A stretch of 64,000 nt of DNA from Straminergon stramineum (taxonomy: Eukaryota; Streptophyta; Bryopsida; Hypnales; Calliergonaceae). This document shows positions 1 through 10,820 of the stretch, in pieces. The DNA lies in contig OY987269.1 in assembly GCA_963920665.1 (NCBI GenBank), forward strand, positions 7,070,501 through 7,134,500. The letters run 5' to 3'. The position numbers were made by a program, and so were the translations under genes. The notes below the pieces were generated by a model. It was not told where the DNA came from and did not search any database. It saw only the letters and a list, made by a program, of their open reading frames with translations. Numbering within the stretch: position 1 is the first letter of the stretch; every line of letters starts with the position of its first letter.

Positions 1-2
1 AG

Positions 3-3000
3 TTGGCATCAGTAGAGAAGCTCTATTTGAATGGTTGCAAGGAGTTGAATATTGAGGATTTGGATCTTGAATCATTGACATCACTTATGACGTTGAATTT
101 TGAGGGATGTGAACAACTAGAAGAGATTACGCTAGCCATAGCCAACATGACATGTTTGCAATGGCTTGGCTTTGAAGGTTGTAAGAAGTTGAAGGTGGGG
201 CATGCATCATTTGAGAACCTCAAGGCTTTAAAGATTGTACACTTTGGAGGATGTGAGGTTTTGGAGAGAATGCTCCACGGATTGGGAAAGTTGGCATCAC
301 TTGAAGAGCTGGATTTGAATGGTTGCAAGGAGTTGAATATTGAGGATTTGGAGCTTGAGTCATTGACATCACTTACGACATTGAATTTTGAGGGATGTGA
401 ACAACTAGAAGAGATTCCGCTAGCCATAGCCAACATGACATGTGTGCAATGGCTTGGCTTTGAAGGTTGTAAGAAGTTGAAGGTGGGGCATACATCATTT
501 GAGAACCTCAAGGCTTTAAAGATTGTACACTTTGGAGGATGTGAGGTGCTAGAGAAAATGCCCCACGGATTGGGAAAGTTGGCATCACTAGAGAAGCTCT
601 ATTTGAATGGTTGCAAGGAGTTGAATATTGAGGATTTGGAGCTTGAGTCATTGACATCACTTACGACATTGAATTTTGAGGGATGTCAACAACTAGAAGA
701 GATTCCGCTAGCCATAGCCAACATGACATGTGTGCAATGGCTTGGCTTTGAAGGTTGTAAGAAGTTGAAGGTGGGGCATGCATCATTTGAGAACCTCAAG
801 GCTTTAAAGATTGTACACTTTGGAGGATGTGAGGTTTTGGAGAGAATGCCCCACGGATTGGGAAAGTTGGCATCACTTGAAGAGCTGGATTTGAATGGTT
901 GCAAGGAGTTGAATATTGAGGATTTGGAGCTTGAATCATTGACATCACTTACGACATTGAATTTTGAGGGATGTGAACAAGTAGAAGAGATTCCGCTAGC
1001 CATAGCCAACATGACATGTGTGCAATGGCTTGGCTTTGAAGGTTGTAAGAAGTTGAAGGTGGGGCATGCATCATTTGAGAACCTCAAGGCTTTAAAGATT
1101 GTACACTTTGGAGGATGTGAGGTTTTGGAGAGAATGCCCCATGGATTGGGAAAGTTGGCATCAGTAGAGAAGCTCTATTTGAATGGTTGCAAGGAGTTGA
1201 ATATTGAGGATTTGGATCTTGAATCATTGACATCACTTATGACGTTGAATTTTGAGGGATGTGAACAACTAGAAGAGATTACGCTAGCCATAGCCAACAT
1301 GACATGTTTGCAATGGCTTGGCTTTGAAGGTTGTAAGAAGTTGAAGGTGGGGCATGCATCATTTGAGAACCTCAAGGCTTTAAAGATTGTACACTTTGGA
1401 GGATGTGAGGTTTTGGAGAGAATGCCCCATGGATTGGGAAAGTTGGCATCACTAGAGAAGCTCTATTTGAATGGTTGCAAGGAGTTGAATATTGAGGATT
1501 TGGATCTTGAATCATTGACATCACTTACGACATTGAATTTTGAGGGATGTGAACAACTAGAAGAGATTCCGCTAGCCATAGCCAACATGACATGTTTGCA
1601 ATGGCTTGGCTTTGAAGGTTGTAAGAAGTTGAAGGTGGGGCATACATCATTTGAGAACCTCAAGGCTTTAAAGATTGTACACTTTGGAGGATGTGAGGTT
1701 TTGGAGAGAATGCCCCATGGATTGGGAAAGTTGGCATCACTAGAGAAGCTCTATTTGAATGGTTGCAAGGAGTTGAATATTGAGGATTTGGATCTTGAAT
1801 CATTGACATCACTTATGACGTTGAATTTTGAGGGATGTGAACAACTAGAAGAGATTCCGCTAGCCATAGCCAACATGACATGTGTGCAATGGCTTGGCTT
1901 TGAAGGTTGTAAGAAGTTGAAGGTGGGGCATACATCATTTGAGAACCTCAAGGCTTTAAAGATTGTACACTTTGGAGGATGTGAGGTTTTGGAGAGAATG
2001 CCCCATGGATTGGGAAAGTTGGCATCACTAGAGAAGCTCTATTTGAATGGTTGCAAGGAGTTGAATATTGAGGATTTCGAGCTTGAGTCATTGACATCAC
2101 TTACGACATTGAATTTTGAGGTATGTGAACAACTAGAAGAGATTCCGCTAGCCATAGCCAACATGACATGTGTGCAATGGCTTGGCTTTGAAGGTTGTAA
2201 GAAGTTGAAGGTGGGGCATACATCATTTGAGAACCTCAAGGCTTTAAAGATTGTACACTTTGGAGGATGTGAGGTTTTGGAGAGAATGCCCCATGGATTG
2301 GGAAAGTTGGCATCACTAGAGAAGCTCTATTTGAATGGTTGCAAGGAGTTGAATATTGAGGATTCGGATCTTGAATCAATGACATCACTTACGACATTGA
2401 ATTTTAAGGGATGTGAACAACTAGAAGAGATTCCGCTAGCCATAGCCAACATGACATGTTTGCAATGGCTTGGCTTTGAAGGTTGTAAGAAGTTGAAGGT
2501 GGGGCATGCATCATTTGAGAACCTCGAGGCTTTAAAGATTGTACACTTTGGAGGATGTGAGGTTTTGGAGAGAATGCCCCATGGATTGGGAAAGTTGGCA
2601 TCACTAGAGAAGCTCTATTTGAATGGTTGCAAGGAGTTGAATATTGAGGATTTGGAGCTTGAGTCATTGACATCACTTACGACATTGAATTTTGAGGGAT
2701 GTGAACAACTAGAAGAGATTCCGCTAGCCATAGCCAACATGACATGTGTGCAATGGCTTGGCTTTGAAGGTTGTAAGAAGTTGAAGGTGGGGCATACATC
2801 ATTTGAGAACCTCAAGGCTTTAAAGATTGTACACTTTGGAGGATGTGAGGTGCTAGAGAAAATGCCCCACGGATTGGGAAAGTTGGCATCACTAGAGAAG
2901 CTCTATTTGAATGGTTGCAAGGAGTTGAATATTGAGGATTTGGAGCTTGAGTCATTGACATCACTTACGACATTGAATTTTGAGGGATGTCAACAACTAG

Positions 3001-6000
3001 AAGAGATTCCGCTAGCCATAGCCAACATGACATGTGTGCAATGGCTTGGCTTTGAAGGTTGTAAGAAGTTGAAGGTGGGGCATACATCATTTGAGAACCT
3101 CAAGGCTTTAAAGATTGTACACTTTGGAGGATGTGAGGTGCTAGAGAAAATGCCCCACGGATTGGGAAAGTTGGCATCACTAGAGAAGCTCTATTTGAAT
3201 GGTTGCAAGGAGTTGAATATTGAGGATTTGGAGCTTGAGTCATTGACATCACTTACGACATTGAATTTTGAGGGATGTGAACAACTAGAAGAGATTCCGC
3301 TAGCCATAGCCAACATGACATGTGTGCAATGGCTTGGCTTTGAAGGTTGTAAGAAGTTGAAGGTGGGGCATACATCATTTGAGAACCTCAAGGCTTTAAA
3401 GATTGTACACTTTGGAGGATGTGAGGTTTTGGAGAGAATGCCCCACGGATTGGGAAAGTTGGCATCACTTGAAGAGCTTGATTTGAGTGGTTGCAAAGAG
3501 TTGAATATTGAGGATTTGGAGCTTGAGTCATTGACATCACTTACGACATTGAATTTTGAGGGATGTGAACAACTAGAAGAGATTCCGCTAGCCATAGCCA
3601 ACATGACATGTGTGCAATGGCTTGGCTTTGAAGGTTGTAAGAAGTTGAAGGTGGGGCATACATCATTTGAGAACCTCAAGGCTTTAAAGATTGTACACTT
3701 TGGAGGATGTGAGGTGCTAGAGAAAATGCCCCACGGATTGGGAAAGTTGGCATCACTAGAGAAGCTCTATTTGAATGGTTGCAAGGAGTTGAATATTGAG
3801 GATTTGGAGCTTGAGTCATTGACATCACTTACGACATTGAATTTTGAGGGATGTGAACAACTAGAAGAGATTCCGCTAGCCATAGCCAACATGACATGTG
3901 TGCAATGGCTTGGCTTTGAAGGTTGTAAGAAGTTGAAGGTGGGGCATACATCATTTGAGAACCTCAAGGCTTTAAAGATTGTACACTTTGGAGGATGTGA
4001 GGTGCTAGAGAAAATGCCCCACGGATTGGGAAAGTTGGCATCACTAGAGAAGCTCTATTTGAATGGTTGCAAGGAGTTGAATATTGAGGATTTGGAGCTT
4101 GAGTCATTGACATCACTTACGACATTGAATTTTGAGGGATGTGAACAACTAGAAGAGATTCCGCTAGCCATAGCCAACATGACATGTGTGCAATGGCTTG
4201 GCTTTGAAGGTTGTAAGAAGTTGAAGGTGGGGCATGCATCATTTGAGAACCTCAAGGCTTTAAAGATTGTACACTTTGGAGGATGTGAGGTGCTAGAGAA
4301 AATGCCCCACGGATTGGGAAAGTTGGCATCACTTGAAGAGCTTGATTTGAATGGTTGCAAGGAGTTGAATATTGAGGATTCGGATCTTGAATCAATGACA
4401 TCACTTACGACATTGAATTTTAAGGGATGTGAACAACTAGAAGAGATTACGCTAGCCATAGCCAACATGACATGTTTGCAATGGCTTGGCTTTGAAGGTT
4501 GTAAGAAGTTGAAGGTGGGGCATGCATCATTTGAGAACCTCAACGCTTTCAAGATTGTACACTTTGGAGGATGTGAGGTTTTGGAGAGAATGCCCCATGG
4601 ATTGGGAAAGTTGGCATCACTAGAGAAGCTCTATTTGAATGGTTGCAAGGAGTTGAATATTGAGGATTTGGAGCTTGAGTCATTGACATCACTTACGACA
4701 TTGAATTTTGAGGGATGTGAACAACTAGAAGAGATTCCGCTAGCCATAGCCAACATGACATGTGTGCAATGGCTTGGCTTTGAAGGTTGTAAGAAGTTGA
4801 AGGTGGGGCATACATCATTTGAGAACCTCAAGGCTTTAAAGATTGTGCACTTTGGAGGATGTGAGGTTTTGGAGAGAATGCCCCATGGATTGGGAAAGTT
4901 GGCATCACTAGAGAAGCTCTATTTGAATGGTTGCAAGGAGTTGAATATTGAGGATTTGGAGCTTGAGTCATTGACATCACTTACGACATTGAATTTTGAG
5001 GGATGTGAACAACTAGAAGAGATTCCGCTAGCCATAGCCAACATGACATGTGTGCAATGGCTTGGCTTTGAAGGTTGTAAGAAGTTGAAGGTGGGGCATA
5101 CATCATTTGAGAACCTCAAGGCTTTAAAGATTGTACACTTTGGAGGATGTGAGGTTTTGGAGAGAATGCCCCATGGATTGGGAAAGTTGGCATCACTAGA
5201 GAAGCTCTATTTGAATGGTTGCAAGGAGTTGAATATTGAGGATTCGGATCTTGAATCAATGACATCACTTACGACATTGAATTTTAAGGGATGTGAACAA
5301 CTAGAAGAGATTCCGCTAGCCATAGCCAACATGACATGTGTGCAATGGCTTGGCTTTGAAGGTTGTAAGAAGTTGAAGGTGGGGCATACATTATTTGAGA
5401 ACCTCAAGGCTTTAAAGATTGTACACTTTGGAGGATGTGAGGTTTTGGAGAGAATGCCCCATGGATTGGGAAAGTTGGCATCACTAGAGAAGCTCTATTT
5501 GAATGGTTGCAAGGAGTTGAATATTGAGGATTTGGATCTTGAATCATTGACATCACTTATGACGTTGAATTTTGAGGGATGTGAACAACTAGAAGAGATT
5601 CCGCTAGCCATAGCCAACATGACATGTTTGCAATGGCTTGGCTTTGAAGGTTGTAAGAAGTTGAAGGTGGGGCATGCATCATTTGAGAACCTCAAGGCTT
5701 TAAAGATTGTACACTTTGGAGGATGTGAGGTGCTAGAGAAAAAGCCCCACGGATTGGGAAAGTTGGCATCACTAGAGAAGCTCTATTTGAATGGTTGCAA
5801 GGAGTTGAATATTGAGGATTTGGAGCTTGAGTCATTGACATCACTTACGACATTGAATTTTGAGGGATGTGAACAACTAGAAGAGATTCCGCTAGCCATA
5901 GCCAACATGACATGTGTGCAATGGCTTGGCTTTGAAGGTTGTAAGAAGTTGAAGGTGGGGCATGCATCATTTGAGAACCTCAAGGCTTTAAAGATTGTGC

Positions 6001-9000
6001 ACTTTGGAGGATGTGAGGTTTTGGAGAGAATGCCCCATGGATTGGGAAAGTTGGCATCACTAGAGAAGCTCTATTTGAATGGTTGCAAGGAGTTGAATAT
6101 TGAGGATTTGGATCTTGAATCATTGACATCACTTATGACGTTGAATTTTGAGGGATGTGAACAACTAGAAGAGATTACGCTAGCCATAGCCAATATGACA
6201 TGTTTGCAATGGCTTGGCTTTGAAGGTTGTAAGAAGTTGAAGGTGGGGCATACATCATTTGAGAACCTCAAGGCTTTAAAGATTGTACACTTTGGAGGAT
6301 GTGAGGTTTTGGAGAGAATGCCCCACGGATTGGGAAAGTTGGCATCACTTGAAGAGCTTGATTTGAATGGTTGCAAGGAGTTGAATATTGAGGATTTGGA
6401 GCTTGAATCATTGACATCACTTACATCATTGAATTTTAAGGGATGTCAACAACTAGAAGAGATTCCGCTAGCCATAGCCAACATGACATGTGTGCAATGG
6501 CTTGGCTTTGAAGGTTGTAAGAAGTTGAAGGTGGGGCATACATCATTTGAGAACCTCAAGGCTTTAAAGATTGTGCACTTTGGAGGATGTGAGGTGCTAG
6601 AGAAAAAGCCCCACGGATTGGGAAAGTTGGCATCACTAGAGAAGCTCTATTTCAATGGTTGGAAGGAGTTGAAGATTGAGGATTCGGATCTTGAATCAAT
6701 GACATCACTTACAACATTGAATTGTGAGGGATGTCAACAACTAGAAGAGATTCCGCTAGCCATAGCCAACATGACATGTTTGCAATGGCTTGGCTTTGAA
6801 GGTTGTAAGAAGTTGAAGGTGGGGCATACATCATTTGAGAACCTGAAGGCTTTAAAGATTGTACACTTTGGAGGATGTGAGGTTTTGGAGAGAATGCCCC
6901 ACGGATTGGGAAAGTTGGCATCACTTGAAGAGCTTGATTTGAGTGGTTGCAAAGAGTTGAATATTGAGGATTTGGAGCTTGAGTCATTGACATCACTTAC
7001 GACATTGAATTTTGAGGGATGTGAACAACTAGAAGAGATTCCGCTAGCCATAGCCAACATGACATGTGTGCAATGGCTTGGCTTTGAAGGTTGTAAGAAG
7101 TTGAAGGTGGGGCATACATCATTTGAGAACCTCAAGGCTTTAAAGATTGTACACTTTGGAGGATGTGAGGTGCTAGAGAAAATGCCCCACGGATTGGGAA
7201 AGTTGGCATCACTAGAGAAGCTCTATTTGAATGGTTGCAAGGAGTTGAATATTGAGGATTTGGAGCTTGAGTCATTGACATCACTTACGACATTGAATTT
7301 TGAGGGATGTCAACAACTAGAAGAGATTCCGCTAGCCATAGCCAACATGACATGTGTGCAATGGCTTGGCTTTGAAGGTTGTAAGAAGTTGAAGGTGGGG
7401 CATACATCATTTGAGAACCTCAAGGCTTTAAAGATTGTACACTTTGGAGGATGTGAGGTGCTAGAGAAAATGCCCCACGGATTGGGAAAGTTGGCATCAC
7501 TAGAGAAGCTCTATTTGAATGGTTGCAAGGAGTTGAATATTGAGGATTTGGAGCTTGAGTCATTGACATCACTTACGACATTGAATTTTGAGGGATGTGA
7601 ACAACTAGAAGAGATTCCGCTAGCCATAGCCAACATGACATGTGTGCAATGGCTTGGCTTTGAAGGTTGTAAGAAGTTGAAGGTGGGGCATGCATCATTT
7701 GAGAACCTCAACGCTTTCAAGATTGTACACTTTGGAGGATGTGAGGTGCTAGAGAAAATGCCCCACGGATTGGGAAAGTTGGCATCACTTGAAGAGCTTG
7801 ATTTGAATGGTTGCAAGGAGTTGAATATTGAGGATTCGGATCTTGAATCAATGACATCACTTACGACATTGAATTTTAAGGGATGTGAACAACTAGAAGA
7901 GATTCCACTAGCCATAGCCAACATGACATGTGTGCAATGGCTTGGCTTTGAAGGTTGTAAGAAGTTGAAGGTGGGGCATACATCATTTGAGAACCTCAAG
8001 GCTTTAAAGATTGTACACTTTGGAGGATGTGAGGTGCTAGAGAAAATGCCCCACGGATTGGGAAAGTTGGCATCACTAGAGAAGCTCTATTTGAATGGTT
8101 GCAAGGAGTTGAATATTGAGGATTCGGATCTTGAATCAATGACATCACTTACGACATTGAATTTTAAGGGATGTGAACAACTAGAAGAGATTCCGCTAGC
8201 CATAGCCAACATGACATGTGTGCAATGGCTTGGCTTTAAAGGTTGTAAGAAGTTGAAGGTGGGGCATACATCATTTGAGAACCTCAAGGCTTTAAAGATT
8301 GTACACTTTGGAGGATGTGAGGTTTTGGAGAGAATGCCCCATGGATTGGGAAAGTTGGCATCACTAGAGAAGCTCTATTTGAATGGTTGCAAGGAGTTGA
8401 ATATTGAGGATTCGGATCTTGAATCAATGACATCACTTACGACATTGAATTTTAAGGGATGTGAACAACTAGAAGAGATTCCGCTAGCCATAGCCAACAT
8501 GACATGTGTGCAATGGCTTGGCTTTGAAGGTTGTAAGAAGTTGAAGGTGGGGCATACATCATTTGAGAACCTCATGGCTTTAAAGATTGTACACTTTGGA
8601 GGATGTGAGGTTTTGGAGAGAATGCCCCATGGATTGGGAAAGTTGGCATCACTAGAAAAGCTCTATTTGAATGGTTGCAAGGAGTTGAATATTGAGGATT
8701 TGGATCTTGAATCATTGACATCACTTATGACGTTGAATTTTGAGGGATGTGAACAACTAGAAGAGATTCCGCTAGCCATAGCCAACATGACATGTGTGCA
8801 ATGGCTTGGCTTTGAAGGTTGTAAGAAGTTGAAGGTGGGGCATGCATTATTTGAGAACCTCATGGCTTTAAAGATTGTACACTTTGGAGGATGTGAGGTG
8901 CTAGAGAAAATGCCCCATGGATTGGGAAAGTTGGCATCACTAGAGAAGCTCTATTTGAATGGTTGCAAGGAGTTGAATATTGAGGATTTGGATCTTGAAT

Positions 9001-10820
9001 CATTGACATCACTTACGACATTGAATTTTGAGGGATGTGAACAACTAGAAGAGATTCCGCTAGCCATAGCCAACATGACATGTGTGCAATGGCTTGGCTT
9101 TGAAGGTTGTAAGAAGTTGAAGGTGGGGCATGCATCATTTGAGAACCTCAAGGCTTTAAAGATTGTACACTTTGGAGGATGTGAGGTGCTAGAGAAAATG
9201 CCCCACGGATTGGGAAAGTTGGCATCACTTGAAGAGCTCCATTTGAATGGTTGCAAGGAGTTGAATATTGAGGATTTGGAGCTTGAATCATTGACATCAC
9301 TTACGACATTGAATTTTGAGGGATGTGAACAACTAGAAGAGATTCCGCTAGCCATAGCCAACATGACATGTGTGCAATGGCTTGGCTTTCAAGGTTGTAA
9401 GAAGTTGAAGGTGGGGCATGCATCATTTGAGAACCTCAAGGCTTTAAAGATTGTACACTTTGGAGGATGTGAGGTTTTGGAGAGAATGCCCCATGGATTG
9501 GGAAAGTTGGCATCACTAGAGAAGCTCTATTTGAATGGTTGCAAGGAGTTGAATATTGAGGATTTGGATCTTGAATCATTGACATCACTTACGACATTGA
9601 ATTTTGAGGGATGTGAACAACTAGAAGAGATTCCACTAGCCATAGCCAACATGACATGTGTGCAATGGCTTGGCTTTGAAGGTTGTAAGAAGTTGAAGGT
9701 GGGGCATACATCATTTGAGAACCTCAAGGCTTTAAAGATTGTACACTTTGGAGGATGTGAGGTTTTGGAGAGAATGCCCCATGGATTGGGAAAGTTGGCA
9801 TCACTAGAGAAGCTCTATTTGAATGGTTGCAAGGAGTTGAAGATTGAGGATTCGGATCTTAAATCAATGACATCACTTACGACCTTGAATTTTGAGGGAT
9901 GTGAACAACTAGAAGAGATTCCGCTAGCCATAGCCAACATGACATGTTTGCAATGGCTTGGCTTTGAAGGTTGTAAGAAGTTGAAGGTGGGGCATACATC
10001 ATTTGAGAACCTCAAGGCTTTAAAGATTGTACACTTTGGAGGATGTGAGGTTTTGGAGAGAATGCCCCATGGATTGGGAAAGTTGGCATCACTAGAGAAG
10101 CTCTATTTGAATGGTTGCAAGGAGTTGAATATTGAGGATTTGGATCTTGAATCATTGACATCACTTATGACGTTGAATTTTGAGGGATGTGAACAACTAG
10201 AAGAGATTCCGCTAGCCATAGCCAACATGACATGTGTGCAATGGCTTGGCTTTGAAGGTTGTAAGAAGTTGAAGGTGGGGCATACATCATTTGAGAACCT
10301 CAAGGCTTTAAAGATTGTACACTTTGGAGGATGTGAGGTTTTGGAGAGAATGCCCCATGGATTGGGAAAGTTGGCATCACTAGAGAAGCTCTATTTGAAT
10401 GGTTGCAAGGAGTTGAATATTGAGGATTTCGAGCTTGAGTCATTGACATCACTTACGACATTGAATTTTGAGGTATGTGAACAACTAGAAGAGATTCCGC
10501 TAGCCATAGCCAACATGACATGTGTGCAATGGCTTGGCTTTGAAGGTTGTAAGAAGTTGAAGGTGGGGCATGCATTATTTGAGAACCTCAAGGCTTTAAA
10601 GATTGTACACTTTGGAGGATGTGAGGTGCTAGAGAAAATGCCCCATGGATTGGGAAAGTTGGCATCACTAGAGAAGCTCTATTTGAATGGTTGCAAGGAG
10701 TTGAAGATTGAGGATTCGGATCTTAAATCAATGACATCACTTACGACATTGAATTTTGAGGGATGTGAACAACTAGAAGAGATTCCGCTAGCCATAGCCA
10801 ACATGACATGTTTGCAATAG
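3..10820 (+). CDS. LRR array, open 5' segment (partial, 3,605 codons)
   Basis: This is an uninterrupted reading frame of about 37.5 units, roughly 150 LRRs. It is partial: codon 3-5 is a TTG leucine codon inside a repeat, not a start, and the repeat runs in from the left edge. The first in-frame ATG, at 87, is also internal to a repeat. Plant LRR solenoids of the GCxxL type usually form the C-terminal recognition part of TIR-NBS-LRR immune receptors; no TIR, NB-ARC, kinase, signal peptide or membrane segment is present here. The frame ends at TAG 10,818-10,820, where the Trp codon of the second LRR (TGG in nearly all other units) reads TAG. Variants such as LASVEK (units at 3 and 1,155) and LSGC (about 3,485 and 6,945) mark internal multi-unit duplications. 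It could be part of a functional giant gene or of a pseudogene. Confidence 0.75.
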   Translation: MASVEKLYLNGCKELNIEDLDLESLTSLMTLNFEGCEQLEEITLAIANMTCLQWLGFEGCKKLKVGHASFENLKALKIVHFGGCEVLERMLHGLGKLASLEELDLNGCKELNIEDLELESLTSLTTLNFEGCEQLEEIPLAIANMTCVQWLGFEGCKKLKVGHTSFENLKALKIVHFGGCEVLEKMPHGLGKLASLEKLYLNGCKELNIEDLELESLTSLTTLNFEGCQQLEEIPLAIANMTCVQWLGFEGCKKLKVGHASFENLKALKIVHFGGCEVLERMPHGLGKLASLEELDLNGCKELNIEDLELESLTSLTTLNFEGCEQVEEIPLAIANMTCVQWLGFEGCKKLKVGHASFENLKALKIVHFGGCEVLERMPHGLGKLASVEKLYLNGCKELNIEDLDLESLTSLMTLNFEGCEQLEEITLAIANMTCLQWLGFEGCKKLKVGHASFENLKALKIVHFGGCEVLERMPHGLGKLASLEKLYLNGCKELNIEDLDLESLTSLTTLNFEGCEQLEEIPLAIANMTCLQWLGFEGCKKLKVGHTSFENLKALKIVHFGGCEVLERMPHGLGKLASLEKLYLNGCKELNIEDLDLESLTSLMTLNFEGCEQLEEIPLAIANMTCVQWLGFEGCKKLKVGHTSFENLKALKIVHFGGCEVLERMPHGLGKLASLEKLYLNGCKELNIEDFELESLTSLTTLNFEVCEQLEEIPLAIANMTCVQWLGFEGCKKLKVGHTSFENLKALKIVHFGGCEVLERMPHGLGKLASLEKLYLNGCKELNIEDSDLESMTSLTTLNFKGCEQLEEIPLAIANMTCLQWLGFEGCKKLKVGHASFENLEALKIVHFGGCEVLERMPHGLGKLASLEKLYLNGCKELNIEDLELESLTSLTTLNFEGCEQLEEIPLAIANMTCVQWLGFEGCKKLKVGHTSFENLKALKIVHFGGCEVLEKMPHGLGKLASLEKLYLNGCKELNIEDLELESLTSLTTLNFEGCQQLEEIPLAIANMTCVQWLGFEGCKKLKVGHTSFENLKALKIVHFGGCEVLEKMPHGLGKLASLEKLYLNGCKELNIEDLELESLTSLTTLNFEGCEQLEEIPLAIANMTCVQWLGFEGCKKLKVGHTSFENLKALKIVHFGGCEVLERMPHGLGKLASLEELDLSGCKELNIEDLELESLTSLTTLNFEGCEQLEEIPLAIANMTCVQWLGFEGCKKLKVGHTSFENLKALKIVHFGGCEVLEKMPHGLGKLASLEKLYLNGCKELNIEDLELESLTSLTTLNFEGCEQLEEIPLAIANMTCVQWLGFEGCKKLKVGHTSFENLKALKIVHFGGCEVLEKMPHGLGKLASLEKLYLNGCKELNIEDLELESLTSLTTLNFEGCEQLEEIPLAIANMTCVQWLGFEGCKKLKVGHASFENLKALKIVHFGGCEVLEKMPHGLGKLASLEELDLNGCKELNIEDSDLESMTSLTTLNFKGCEQLEEITLAIANMTCLQWLGFEGCKKLKVGHASFENLNAFKIVHFGGCEVLERMPHGLGKLASLEKLYLNGCKELNIEDLELESLTSLTTLNFEGCEQLEEIPLAIANMTCVQWLGFEGCKKLKVGHTSFENLKALKIVHFGGCEVLERMPHGLGKLASLEKLYLNGCKELNIEDLELESLTSLTTLNFEGCEQLEEIPLAIANMTCVQWLGFEGCKKLKVGHTSFENLKALKIVHFGGCEVLERMPHGLGKLASLEKLYLNGCKELNIEDSDLESMTSLTTLNFKGCEQLEEIPLAIANMTCVQWLGFEGCKKLKVGHTLFENLKALKIVHFGGCEVLERMPHGLGKLASLEKLYLNGCKELNIEDLDLESLTSLMTLNFEGCEQLEEIPLAIANMTCLQWLGFEGCKKLKVGHASFENLKALKIVHFGGCEVLEKKPHGLGKLASLEKLYLNGCKELNIEDLELESLTSLTTLNFEGCEQLEEIPLAIANMTCVQWLGFEGCKKLKVGHASFENLKALKIVHFGGCEVLERMPHGLGKLASLEKLYLNGCKELNIEDLDLESLTSLMTLNFEGCEQLEEITLAIANMTCLQWLGFEGCKKLKVGHTSFENLKALKIVHFGGCEVLERMPHGLGKLASLEELDLNGCKELNIEDLELESLTSLTSLNFKGCQQLEEIPLAIANMTCVQWLGFEGCKKLKVGHTSFENLKALKIVHFGGCEVLEKKPHGLGKLASLEKLYFNGWKELKIEDSDLESMTSLTTLNCEGCQQLEEIPLAIANMTCLQWLGFEGCKKLKVGHTSFENLKALKIVHFGGCEVLERMPHGLGKLASLEELDLSGCKELNIEDLELESLTSLTTLNFEGCEQLEEIPLAIANMTCVQWLGFEGCKKLKVGHTSFENLKALKIVHFGGCEVLEKMPHGLGKLASLEKLYLNGCKELNIEDLELESLTSLTTLNFEGCQQLEEIPLAIANMTCVQWLGFEGCKKLKVGHTSFENLKALKIVHFGGCEVLEKMPHGLGKLASLEKLYLNGCKELNIEDLELESLTSLTTLNFEGCEQLEEIPLAIANMTCVQWLGFEGCKKLKVGHASFENLNAFKIVHFGGCEVLEKMPHGLGKLASLEELDLNGCKELNIEDSDLESMTSLTTLNFKGCEQLEEIPLAIANMTCVQWLGFEGCKKLKVGHTSFENLKALKIVHFGGCEVLEKMPHGLGKLASLEKLYLNGCKELNIEDSDLESMTSLTTLNFKGCEQLEEIPLAIANMTCVQWLGFKGCKKLKVGHTSFENLKALKIVHFGGCEVLERMPHGLGKLASLEKLYLNGCKELNIEDSDLESMTSLTTLNFKGCEQLEEIPLAIANMTCVQWLGFEGCKKLKVGHTSFENLMALKIVHFGGCEVLERMPHGLGKLASLEKLYLNGCKELNIEDLDLESLTSLMTLNFEGCEQLEEIPLAIANMTCVQWLGFEGCKKLKVGHALFENLMALKIVHFGGCEVLEKMPHGLGKLASLEKLYLNGCKELNIEDLDLESLTSLTTLNFEGCEQLEEIPLAIANMTCVQWLGFEGCKKLKVGHASFENLKALKIVHFGGCEVLEKMPHGLGKLASLEELHLNGCKELNIEDLELESLTSLTTLNFEGCEQLEEIPLAIANMTCVQWLGFQGCKKLKVGHASFENLKALKIVHFGGCEVLERMPHGLGKLASLEKLYLNGCKELNIEDLDLESLTSLTTLNFEGCEQLEEIPLAIANMTCVQWLGFEGCKKLKVGHTSFENLKALKIVHFGGCEVLERMPHGLGKLASLEKLYLNGCKELKIEDSDLKSMTSLTTLNFEGCEQLEEIPLAIANMTCLQWLGFEGCKKLKVGHTSFENLKALKIVHFGGCEVLERMPHGLGKLASLEKLYLNGCKELNIEDLDLESLTSLMTLNFEGCEQLEEIPLAIANMTCVQWLGFEGCKKLKVGHTSFENLKALKIVHFGGCEVLERMPHGLGKLASLEKLYLNGCKELNIEDFELESLTSLTTLNFEVCEQLEEIPLAIANMTCVQWLGFEGCKKLKVGHALFENLKALKIVHFGGCEVLEKMPHGLGKLASLEKLYLNGCKELKIEDSDLKSMTSLTTLNFEGCEQLEEIPLAIANMTCLQ

